Origin: Tersicoccus sp. Bi-70
GTDB taxonomy: Bacteria > Actinomycetota > Actinomycetes > Actinomycetales > Micrococcaceae
DNA: 64,000 nucleotides
Reading direction: 5' to 3'
NCBI RefSeq assembly: GCF_001968825.1
Contig: NZ_MIEU01000011.1
Span: 310,001 to 374,000, forward strand
The notes under the pieces were generated by a model, which worked only from the letters and a program-made list of their open reading frames with translations, did no database searches and was not told where the DNA came from. This document shows positions 56,828 to 64,000 of this stretch, in pieces. Position 1 is the stretch's first letter, and each line of letters begins with the position of its first letter. The translations under genes and the position numbers were made by a program.

Positions 56828-59065
56828 GTGGTGAGCACGCAACAACGACAGGGGTCGGGCCGCGCGTCCGGCAGGGCACCCGCGGCCCGTGACGCGGAGC
56901 GGACGCCCGCGCTGCCCCCGAACGCGGCTTTCTGGCTCGCGCCCGCCGCCGTGGCCGCCGTCATCGGCGTCGTCGCCGGCCTGCAGCTGACCGGCGCCGC
57001 CGCGCCCCGGGCCCTCTCGGACCCCGGTGCCGTGGTCCGCTGGGGTCTGCCCGTTGCGCAGATGACCACCTACCTCAGCATGGCCGTCGTGATCGGCTGC
57101 CTGCTCTTCGCCGCGACCCTCGTCCCCGCCTTCGCCGACCGGCGCCGGCCCCGCTCCCGCGCCGTGCCGGACCGGGACGCCGAGCACCCCGCCTTCCGCC
57201 GGCTGATGACCGCCGCGGCCGCGGGCGGTGTCGTCTGGACGCTCGCCGCGATCGTCGTCACCGTCCTGACCTACTCGGACGTCTCGGGCAGCCGGCTTTC
57301 CGCCGCGCCCGCCTTCACCGCCCAGCTGGCCTACTTCGTCACGACGCTCGGCACCGGGCAGGCCTGGCTGACGATCACCGTCATCGCCGCCCTCGTCAGC
57401 ACGCTCGCCCTCGGGGTCCGCAACATCACCGGGCTCGCCCTGACCACGCTGCTCGCGCTCGGCGCGACCATCCCGCTCTCCCTGATCGGTCACGCCGCCT
57501 CGGCCGGCGACCACGAGGGCGCCACCAGCTCGCTCGGCCTGCACCTCGTCGGGATCAGCCTGTGGGTGGGCGGCATCGGCGCCCTCGCCGTCGCGGCACC
57601 CGCCCTCGGGGCGCTGACCGGCGTCACACTCCGGCGGTTCTCCGCTCTCGCCGGGGTCGCCTACGTCCTCGTGTTCGCCTCCGGCGTCGTCAACGCCGCC
57701 ATCCGGCTCGGCGACTGGGGTGCGCTCGGCTCGCCCTACGGCCTGCTCGTGGTCGCCAAGACGGTCGCGACCGTCGTGCTCGGCGTCTTCGGCTTCGCGC
57801 ACCGCCGGTGGGTGATCCCGCGGTTCGACTCCGGCCGGCTCGGGGCCCGCCGGGTGATGAGTCAGCTCGTGGTCGGCGAGATCGTCGTCATGGCCGCGAC
57901 CATGGGCCTCGGCACCGCCCTGTCCCGTTCCCCCACCCCGGTGCCCGAGGACCTCACCCCGGACGCCTCGCCCGCCTACCTCCTCTCCGGGTACGACCTG
58001 CCGCCGGAGCTCACGCCGGGGCGGATGCTGACCGAGTGGCGCTGGGACTGGCTGTGGATCGCCGTCGCCCTCCTGGCCGCCGTCGGGTATCTGCGCGGCG
58101 TGTGGGTGCTGCACCGCCGCGGCGACGCCGTACCCGTGCTGCGCACCATCAGCTGGCTGGTGGGCTGCCTCGCCCTCGTGTACGTCACCTCGGGCGGCCT
58201 GGCCGTGTACGGGCGGGTGATGTTCAGCATCCACATGGTCGACCACATGGCGTTGACCATGGTCGTCCCGCTCTTCCTCGTCGTCGGCGCCCCGATCACC
58301 CTCGCGCTGCGGGCGCTGCGGCCCCGCACCGACGGCACCCGGGGGCCGCGCGAGTGGATCCTGCGCGTCGTGCACTCCCGGTACTCGGCGCTGATCACCC
58401 ACCCGGTGGTCGCGGCGGTGCTCTTCGGCGGGTCCCTGCTCGTCTTCTACTACACCCCGCTGTTCGGCTTCGCCCTGACCGAGCACGTCGGTCACGAGCT
58501 GATGAACCTGCACTTCCTGCTCACCGGCTACCTGTTCGTGCTCGTGCTGATCGGCATCGACCCGCTGCCCCGCCGGCCCGTGTACCCGCTTCGGCTCGTG
58601 CTGCTGCTCGCGACGATGGCGTTCCACGCGTTCTTCGGGGTCACGCTGATGAGCTCGACGACGCTGCTCGAACCCGATTACTTCGGCAACCTGGGCCGCC
58701 CCTGGGGGCTCTCGCCGATCGCGGACCAGCAGCTCGGTGGCGCCTTCGCGTGGGGCATCGGCGAGATCCCGACGCTGGTCGTCGCGATCGGCGTGGCCGT
58801 CATGTGGTCCCGCGCCGACACCCGCGAGTCACGGCGCCGCGACCGGGCCGCGGACCGGAATAACGAGGCGGAACTGTCCGCTTACAACGACATGTTCGCC
58901 CGGCTGGCGGAGGGCGGCGCTCCCGCGCAGCCCGGCCGGCCCGGCGACTCCCCGACCATCCGACCGACCGGAGGGCCGTCCACCCCGGCGGCCGGCCGCG
59001 CGTCCACCGCGACGCGCCCGGCCTCCGGCACGGACCCGGACGACCCCGCGAAGGAGACCTCGTGA
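56828..59065 (+). CDS. CopD-CtaG fusion membrane protein (copper resistance / cytochrome oxidase assembly)
   Basis: A 745-residue protein with many hydrophobic segments. The N-terminal half (about 30-350) looks like CopD: GHAASAGDHEGATSSLGLHLVGISLWVGGIGAL with its histidines near 230-250. The C-terminal half (about 400-680) looks like a caa3-type CtaG: YGRVMFSIHMVDHMALTMVVPLFLVVGAP and HVGHELMNLHFLLTGYLF. The tail (about 690-745) is Pro/Thr-rich. A -10-like GACAAT lies 6 bases before the GTG at 56828; the GTG at 56831, with GGAGG four bases upstream, is an equal alternative. Likely handles copper for cytochrome c oxidase. Overlaps the next start by four bases. Confidence 0.85.
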   Translation: MVSTQQRQGSGRASGRAPAARDAERTPALPPNAAFWLAPAAVAAVIGVVAGLQLTGAAAPRALSDPGAVVRWGLPVAQMTTYLSMAVVIGCLLFAATLVPAFADRRRPRSRAVPDRDAEHPAFRRLMTAAAAGGVVWTLAAIVVTVLTYSDVSGSRLSAAPAFTAQLAYFVTTLGTGQAWLTITVIAALVSTLALGVRNITGLALTTLLALGATIPLSLIGHAASAGDHEGATSSLGLHLVGISLWVGGIGALAVAAPALGALTGVTLRRFSALAGVAYVLVFASGVVNAAIRLGDWGALGSPYGLLVVAKTVATVVLGVFGFAHRRWVIPRFDSGRLGARRVMSQLVVGEIVVMAATMGLGTALSRSPTPVPEDLTPDASPAYLLSGYDLPPELTPGRMLTEWRWDWLWIAVALLAAVGYLRGVWVLHRRGDAVPVLRTISWLVGCLALVYVTSGGLAVYGRVMFSIHMVDHMALTMVVPLFLVVGAPITLALRALRPRTDGTRGPREWILRVVHSRYSALITHPVVAAVLFGGSLLVFYYTPLFGFALTEHVGHELMNLHFLLTGYLFVLVLIGIDPLPRRPVYPLRLVLLLATMAFHAFFGVTLMSSTTLLEPDYFGNLGRPWGLSPIADQQLGGAFAWGIGEIPTLVVAIGVAVMWSRADTRESRRRDRAADRNNEAELSAYNDMFARLAEGGAPAQPGRPGDSPTIRPTGGPSTPAAGRASTATRPASGTDPDDPAKETS

Positions 59066-60996
59066 CCAGCTCCACGACGAGTACCGCCAGTCTGCGCACC
59101 GACTACCGGGTGCGCGCCTCCGAGCTGGTCGGCCGCGGCTGGCTGAACACCGGCGGGACCGACGTCACGCTCGCGTCGCTGCGGGGCAAGATCGTGGTCC
59201 TCGACTTCTGGACGTTCTGCTGCATCAACTGCCTGCACGTGCTCGACGAGCTGCGTCCGCTCGAGGAGAAGTACGGCGACGTCCTCGTCACGGTCGGCGT
59301 GCACTCCCCGAAGTTCGAGCACGAGGCGGACCCGGACGCCCTCGCCGCCGCCGTCGACCGGTACGAGATCCACCGGCCCGTCCTCGACGACCCCGAGCTG
59401 ACCACGTGGTCCGCGTACGCGGCGCGGGCATGGCCGACGCTCGTCGTCATCGACCCCGAGGGCTACATCGTCGCCCACCTGACGGGGGAGGGGCACGGCC
59501 ACGGTCTCGCCTCTCTCATCACCGAACTCGTCGAGGAGCACGACGCGAAGGGCACGCTGCACCGCGGGCAGGGCCCGTACGTCCCGCCGCCCGCCTCCGA
59601 GTCCGCCCTCCGCTTCCCGGGCAAGGTGCTGCCGCTCGGTGAGCGCGGGCAGGGTCACTACCTGGTCAGCGACACCGGGCACCACCGGATCGTCGAGCTC
59701 GACGCCGACCTCAGCACCGTCGTGCGGGCCTGGGGCGACGGGCAGCGCGGCGACAGCGACGGCGACGCCGGTGCGGCGCGGTTCAGCGAGCCGCAGGGCG
59801 TGGCCCTGCTGCCCGCCGACGTGGCCGCCCGCGTCGGGTACGACGTCGTCGTCGCCGACACCGTCAACCACCGGCTGCGCGGCCTGAACCTGGCCGACGG
59901 AACCGTGACGACCGTCGCCGGCAACGGCGTGCAGCGGCTGATCCAGGACCCGGCCGACGCCGCCCGCGAGCCCGAGCGGCTGGCCGGCGCGGACCCGGTG
60001 ACCGTCGCCATCTCCTCACCGTGGGACGTCGTGTGGTCCCCGGAGCTGCAGACGGTCGTCGTCGCCATGGCCGGCACGCACCAGATCTTCGCCTTCGACC
60101 CTGCCGCGCCCTCCCTGCGCATGCTCGCCGGCAACGGCAACGAGGGGCTGCTCGACGGTGCGGGCCCGGACGCCTGGTTCGCCCAGACCTCCGGCCTGGC
60201 CACCGGCACGGACGGGTCGATCTGGGCGGCGGACTCCGAGACCTCGTCCCTGCGGCGCCTGGTCCCCACCGAGGACGGCGGCGTCACGGTCGAGACCGCG
60301 GTCGGCGCCGGCCTGTTCGACTTCGGCTTCCGCGACGGCGACGCCGCGCAGGCCCGGCTGCAGCACCCCCTCGGGGTGACCGTGCTGCCGGACGGCTCGG
60401 TGACGATCGCGGACACGTACAACGGCGCCATCCGGCGCTACGAGCCGGCCACCGGTCAGGTCAGCACCCTGGCGCGGGAACTCGCCGAGCCCTCCGACGT
60501 GCTGCTGGACACCACCGGCACCACGCCGCTGCTGCTCGTCGTCGAGACGAACGCGCACCAGCTGGTCCGCCTGCCGGTGCCGGCGACGGCCCTGCAGGTC
60601 GACGAGGGGGCCGCGCAGACGCAGCGTCCGCGCACGCCCGTGGCCGCCGGCGCGTTCGACGTCGCGATCCGGTTCAGCGCCCCGACCGGGCAGAAGCTGG
60701 ACGACCGCTGGGGCGATCCCACCCAGCTGAAGGTCTCGGCGACCCCGGCGGAGCTGCTGCTCGACGGCGCGGGCTCCTCGACCGGCCTGACCCGCACGCT
60801 GCGGCTCAACCCGGAGGTGACCGAGGGTGTGCTGCACCTGACCGCCCGGGCCGCGTCCTGCGACGGCGAGAAGGACGGCCCGATCCCCGACCACGCGGCC
60901 TGCCACCTGTACCAGCAGGACTGGGGCATCCCGGTCACGGTGGGCACCGACGGGGAGACCGAGCTCGTCCTGGACCTGCGCGGCATCAACGCCTGA
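59062..60996 (+). CDS. Thioredoxin-like/NHL-repeat protein
   Basis: A 644-residue protein with two domains. An N-terminal thioredoxin-like domain (about 30-150) has the redox pair Cys54/Cys57 in FWTFCCINCLH. A beta-propeller of NHL repeats (about 180-500) follows, with DTGHHRIVELD, VADTVNHRLRGLN and IADTYNGAIRRYE. A C-terminal beta-rich domain completes it; this order matches the thioredoxin-NHL family including human NHLRC2. No signal peptide. The GTG start overlaps the CopD-CtaG stop (GTGA), so the two are translated together, which suggests a redox role near the copper/oxidase protein. Confidence 0.88.
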   Translation: MTSSTTSTASLRTDYRVRASELVGRGWLNTGGTDVTLASLRGKIVVLDFWTFCCINCLHVLDELRPLEEKYGDVLVTVGVHSPKFEHEADPDALAAAVDRYEIHRPVLDDPELTTWSAYAARAWPTLVVIDPEGYIVAHLTGEGHGHGLASLITELVEEHDAKGTLHRGQGPYVPPPASESALRFPGKVLPLGERGQGHYLVSDTGHHRIVELDADLSTVVRAWGDGQRGDSDGDAGAARFSEPQGVALLPADVAARVGYDVVVADTVNHRLRGLNLADGTVTTVAGNGVQRLIQDPADAAREPERLAGADPVTVAISSPWDVVWSPELQTVVVAMAGTHQIFAFDPAAPSLRMLAGNGNEGLLDGAGPDAWFAQTSGLATGTDGSIWAADSETSSLRRLVPTEDGGVTVETAVGAGLFDFGFRDGDAAQARLQHPLGVTVLPDGSVTIADTYNGAIRRYEPATGQVSTLARELAEPSDVLLDTTGTTPLLLVVETNAHQLVRLPVPATALQVDEGAAQTQRPRTPVAAGAFDVAIRFSAPTGQKLDDRWGDPTQLKVSATPAELLLDGAGSSTGLTRTLRLNPEVTEGVLHLTARAASCDGEKDGPIPDHAACHLYQQDWGIPVTVGTDGETELVLDLRGINA

Positions 60997-61015
60997 CCGG
61001 CTGGCGACGGGTGTC

Positions 61016-62023
61016 TCAGCCGGTGGCGTCCGGCCCGGTGACCCGCGGGTGCACCGTCACGGTGTCCCCGTCCACCTCGATCGTTGCCGTGAAGCTGAAG
61101 TCCGACGTGGTGTGCAGCTGCCGCTCCACGCCGGTGTAGAGGTCCGTCTCCTTCGTGGACAGCGCGGCCTGCCCGGAGAGCGGCTGGACCGTCCACGCAC
61201 CGTCGCGGTACGCGAGGGCCGGCTGCGGGTACCGCGTGATCCTCCACGAGACCGGACCCGTGATCAGGTTGTCGGAGAAGTGGTAGAACGGGCAGCCGGC
61301 GGGGGCGAGCACCTGTTGGCTCGCGCACGCGTCCAGCATCCGGTGCACCTGGTCGTCGACCGAGCTGACCACGGCCGGCGTCGGCTGCGCCGCGAGGGCC
61401 ACGGCCCGCGCATCGCCCAGCCCTGACACGGTGGTGCTGTGTTCCGGCGCCTGCACGAGCTTGTCCGACCACCCCGCTGTGACCGTCGCCGGTGCGAAGC
61501 TGAGCACGGTGGCCCTGCCCTTCGGCGCCGCCACCGTGGCCCCGTTCACCCGGGCACGGTCCTGGCCGGGAAAGGTCACGGTGGTGTGCGGCAGGCTCGT
61601 GCCGGCCAGCTCCCACCGGTCGAAGAACAGCCAGGTGACGCCGGCCCGGTGCACGGGGAACACCGTGGTGCCGGCCCTTCCGTCCAGGGTGTAGTGCGCC
61701 GTCACGGTCGCGTCCTCGCCGTTCCGGTCCGAGACCGTCAGGTCCACGTCCTTCAGCTTCGCGACCGAGCGCTTCAGCGGCTCACCCGTGAGCAGCGTCG
61801 GGTCCCCGGCCGGCACCGTCGCCCCGAGCAGGCCGAGCGCACGGGACCCGTCCCCGTCGTGCAGGGCGTCCAGGTAGGCCCGCACCGCATGCTCGGGTCC
61901 GTAGCCACGCGCATTCACCGTCGTGACGACGACGCCGGCGATCGCGAGCACGGCGAGCAGGGCGAGCGCCCAGAGCAGGGTCGCGCGCCGGAGACGGTGG
62001 TCGGTGTCGATCGCCCGCCCCAC
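61016..62023 (-). CDS. Single-pass membrane protein with NTF2-like/unknown extracellular part
   Basis: A 335-residue protein with a short cytosolic N-terminus, one hydrophobic helix (about 15-38, TLLWALALLAVLAIAGVVV) and a large extracellular domain. The region EHAVRAYLDALHDGDGSRALGLL is typical of lipoprotein-like NTF2-type folds, but no family is certain. Two cysteines (DACASQ, AGCPFY) could form a disulfide. The GTG at 62023 starts one base after the HerA-like stop; coupled translation is likely. Confidence 0.65.
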   Translation of the reverse strand: MGRAIDTDHRLRRATLLWALALLAVLAIAGVVVTTVNARGYGPEHAVRAYLDALHDGDGSRALGLLGATVPAGDPTLLTGEPLKRSVAKLKDVDLTVSDRNGEDATVTAHYTLDGRAGTTVFPVHRAGVTWLFFDRWELAGTSLPHTTVTFPGQDRARVNGATVAAPKGRATVLSFAPATVTAGWSDKLVQAPEHSTTVSGLGDARAVALAAQPTPAVVSSVDDQVHRMLDACASQQVLAPAGCPFYHFSDNLITGPVSWRITRYPQPALAYRDGAWTVQPLSGQAALSTKETDLYTGVERQLHTTSDFSFTATIEVDGDTVTVHPRVTGPDATG

Positions 62024-62024
62024 G

Positions 62025-63605
62025 TCAGCGACGGCGGCGGCGCGTGCCGAACAGCCCGCGCACGAACTCGCGACCGACCTGGCCCGCGATGGACGCCGCG
62101 ACGTCGAGCAGCGGGTTGTCCGCGGCGCGGGGCGCGCTGCGTGCCCGTTCCGGTTCCCGGCGCTCGGGCTCACGGCGTTCCGGCTCGCGGGTGATCTGGT
62201 CCTCGATCCGCTGCGCCTCGGCGTCACCGCCGCCGGTGCTGGCCGGGGCCGCGCTGCGCGCGTTCAGCTTCTCGTACGCCGACGGCGAGTCGACGGGCGT
62301 GCCGTAGGTCGCCTGGCCCGGGGACGCGGCGACGGCCGCCTGCATGGCGTCCGCCGGGGCGGGGCCCATCAGGGACCGGGGCGCGATCATCCGGGTCCAG
62401 GCGACCGGGGTCGGGGCGCCGCGCTCGTTCATCACGGTGATGACGGCCTCGCCGGTACCGGCGGACGTCAGGACCGAGGAGAGGTCGTACGGGCTGACCG
62501 GGAAGGTCGCGACGGTGGCCTTGAGGGCCTTCGCGTCGTCGGGTGTGAACGCGCGCAGGGCGTGCTGCACCCGGTTGGCGAGCTGGCCGAGGACGTCGCC
62601 GGGGACGTCCTTCGGAGTCTGCGTGACGAAGAAGATGCCCACGCCCTTCGAGCGGATCAGCCGCACGGTCGTGAGGATCGAGTCGAGGAACGCGGGGGAG
62701 GCGTCCTTGAACAGCAGGTGCGCCTCGTCGAAGAAGAACACCAACTTCGGCTTGTCCACGTCGCCCACCTCGGGCAGGTCGGTGAACAGGTCGGCCAGCA
62801 GCCACATGAGGAACGTGGAGAACAGGGCCGGCTTCGTCTGCACGGTGGGCAGCTCGAGGCACGAGATGACGCCGCGGCCGTCCGACGCCGTGCGCAGCAC
62901 GTCCTTGCTGTCGAACTCGGGCTCTCCGAAGAACTTCTCCATCCCGTCGGCCTCCAGGCCCACCAGCTCGCGCAGGATGACGCCCGCGGTCGCCTTGGAC
63001 AGGCCGCCCAGCTCGGCGAGGGACTGCTTGCCCTCGGGCGAGGTCAGGTGGGTGATGACGGCGCGCAGGTCCTTGAGGTCGTACAGCTCGAGGCCCTGCT
63101 GGTCGGCCCAGTGGAAGATCAGCTGGAGGCTGGACTCCTGCGTCTCGTTCAGGTCCATGATCCGGGAGAGCAGGATGGGGCCGAAGCTGGAGACCCGGGC
63201 GCGCAGCGGCACGCCGGTGCCGTCACCGCCGAGCGCGTAGTACTCGACCGGGAACGACGCCGGCGACCAGTCCATGCCGACGTCGGACGCGCGGGCGGTG
63301 ATCTTCTCGTTCGGCGTCCCCGGGGCGGACAGCCCGCTCAGGTCGCCCTTGATGTCTGCGAGGAACACGGGAACGCCCGCGGCGGAGAGCTGCTCGGCCA
63401 TCAGCTGCAGGGTCTTCGTCTTGCCCGTGCCGGTGGCGCCGGCGACGAGGCCGTGCCGGTTCATCATGGCCAGGGGCAGCCGGACGGGCGCGTCCGCGTG
63501 GACCTGCCCGTCGACGAGGGCGGCGCCGAGCGCGATGGCGGGGCCGCTGAAGGTGTACCCCTCGGCGATGGCGTGGACCTGGTCCGTGGAGGTCTTCTCG
63601 GTCAT
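62025..63605 (-). CDS. HerA/DUF853-type ATPase (helicase-like)
   Basis: A 526-residue ATPase of the DUF853 group, which has a FtsK-HerA P-loop fold. Walker A is GATGTGKTKT (about residue 60) and Walker B VFFFDEAHLL (about 285). LADIKGDLSGLS and FVTQTPKDVPGDVLGQLANRVQHALRAFTP match the family (YjgR in E. coli). The tail (about 440-526) is repetitive and Arg/Glu-rich, with repeated REPERREPER. Its substrate (DNA or protein) is unknown. A leaderless -10 TAGCCT lies 7 bases before the ATG. Confidence 0.85.
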   Translation of the reverse strand: MTEKTSTDQVHAIAEGYTFSGPAIALGAALVDGQVHADAPVRLPLAMMNRHGLVAGATGTGKTKTLQLMAEQLSAAGVPVFLADIKGDLSGLSAPGTPNEKITARASDVGMDWSPASFPVEYYALGGDGTGVPLRARVSSFGPILLSRIMDLNETQESSLQLIFHWADQQGLELYDLKDLRAVITHLTSPEGKQSLAELGGLSKATAGVILRELVGLEADGMEKFFGEPEFDSKDVLRTASDGRGVISCLELPTVQTKPALFSTFLMWLLADLFTDLPEVGDVDKPKLVFFFDEAHLLFKDASPAFLDSILTTVRLIRSKGVGIFFVTQTPKDVPGDVLGQLANRVQHALRAFTPDDAKALKATVATFPVSPYDLSSVLTSAGTGEAVITVMNERGAPTPVAWTRMIAPRSLMGPAPADAMQAAVAASPGQATYGTPVDSPSAYEKLNARSAAPASTGGGDAEAQRIEDQITREPERREPERREPERARSAPRAADNPLLDVAASIAGQVGREFVRGLFGTRRRRR

Positions 63606-63612
63606 GCGCCCA

Positions 63613-63618
63613 AGGCTA
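63613..63618 (-). promoter_or_regulatory. -10 element of a leaderless promoter (HerA-like ATPase)
   Basis: TAGCCT on the minus strand, 7 bases before the ATG at 63605; no ribosome site. Confidence 0.55.
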
Positions 63619-63645
63619 GCCCAGCGGGGGTCGGATCCGCCCAGC

Positions 63646-64000
63646 TCAGGCCAGTAGCGCCGCGATCAGGATGAGCACGGGCACCGAGAGCACGGTGGTC
63701 ACGAGCACGGTGTCCTTCGTCTGGCTGACGGCCGTGCCGTAGCGCGCGGCGACGACGTAGGCGTTCTGCGCGGTCGGCAGCGCCGCCATCACGACGACGG
63801 CGAACAGGGCGGGACCCGACAGGCCGAGGACCAGGGCACCGAGGGCGAGGGCGACCAGCGGCTGGACGACGACCTTCGACGTCGTCGCGGATGCCACGTC
63901 CGCCCACTGGGACCGGTCCCGCAGGGGGCGGGAGCCGTGCAGCCCGATCCCGAACGCGAGCAGCATCCCGGGCACCGCGATGCCGCTGATCAGCCGGAAC
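63646..64000 (-). CDS. AEC family transporter, partial (C-terminal part)
   Basis: The last 117 residues of a membrane transporter; the gene runs off the window, and the true start is not seen. In-frame codons continue upstream (LISGIAVPGMLLAFGIGLHG). Four hydrophobic segments remain, with VVVMAALPTAQNAYVVAARYG and a final VLIL repeat, typical of AEC (auxin efflux carrier) proteins. The GTG at 63975 is only an internal codon. It probably exports organic acids or auxin-like compounds. Confidence 0.7.
   Translation of the reverse strand, partial: FRLISGIAVPGMLLAFGIGLHGSRPLRDRSQWADVASATTSKVVVQPLVALALGALVLGLSGPALFAVVVMAALPTAQNAYVVAARYGTAVSQTKDTVLVTTVLSVPVLILIAALLA

Noticed and set aside
1-64000. 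CRISPR arrays, tRNA or rRNA genes, insertion sequences and prophage
   Set aside because: No regularly spaced repeats, tRNA-like cloverleafs, transposase motifs or phage modules were found by reading; the holin-family gene is a chromosomal type.

Overview
The window is a 64 kb chromosomal segment from a very GC-rich actinobacterium. Gene content and order (rpmB-rpmG-rpsN followed by HU, a CopD/CtaG fusion with a thioredoxin-NHL protein, a SigK/RskA pair, CitE-like lyase, DUF2236, DUF2332) fit the Micrococcales, most likely a Micrococcaceae relative; the genus cannot be fixed from sequence alone. No rRNA, tRNA, CRISPR array, insertion sequence or prophage was seen, and about 60 protein genes are dense and mostly housekeeping or metabolic.

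Layout. (1) 121-6764 is a sulfur block. A five-gene minus-strand operon (two rhodaneses, a TauE/SafE-like exporter, thioredoxin, and a metallo-beta-lactamase/double-rhodanese protein resembling CstB) is divergent from a CsoR/CstR-family repressor and a DsrE-like protein. Twin palindromic operators lie between them. A MerR regulator divergent from a SulP anion transporter follows. (2) 6842-10269: a zinc alcohol dehydrogenase divergent from an XRE-type regulator, then a secreted GH6 cellulase-type enzyme. (3) 10632-12711: a WXG-like small protein followed by a large protein with a complete Ser-Asp-His hydrolase triad. (4) 12778-21261: formate-THF ligase, a small membrane protein, HisC-type aminotransferase, a 2-oxoacid dehydrogenase complex (E1 alpha, E1 beta, E2) and a DUF2236 protein. 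(5) 21350-32005: 4-alpha-glucanotransferase, SigK-like sigma factor with its anti-sigma factor, aminotransferase, glutathionyl-hydroquinone-reductase-like protein, MarR, SDR, SGNH hydrolase and an acyl-CoA-ligase-like protein that lacks key lysines. (6) 32067-35240: lipoprotein, glutathionylspermidine-synthase-like ATP-grasp enzyme and APC permease in one operon. (7) 36400-43508: peroxiredoxin, YjbR, malate synthase divergent from an SDR, DUF2332, and an IclR regulator divergent from glycerate kinase. A shared box before malate synthase and the IclR gene suggests one glyoxylate regulon. (8) 43615-47418: an orphan small protein, LLM oxidoreductase, MFS transporter and CitE-like lyase. (9) 47537-53122: an iron-siderophore ABC importer with siderophore-interacting protein behind a DtxR/IdeR-like box. 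(10) 53280-64000: kinase, second SGNH hydrolase, cysteine-poor ribosomal protein operon with a long structured leader, HU, CopD-CtaG fusion, thioredoxin-NHL protein, HerA-like ATPase with a membrane partner, and a truncated AEC transporter.

Two window-wide patterns stand out. At least nine genes carry a TAnnnT -10 hexamer exactly 6-7 nt before the start codon and no Shine-Dalgarno sequence, as expected for leaderless transcripts; this decides several start codons. Strong GC-rich hairpins, one a perfect 42-bp palindrome, separate convergent genes and probably terminate transcription on both strands.
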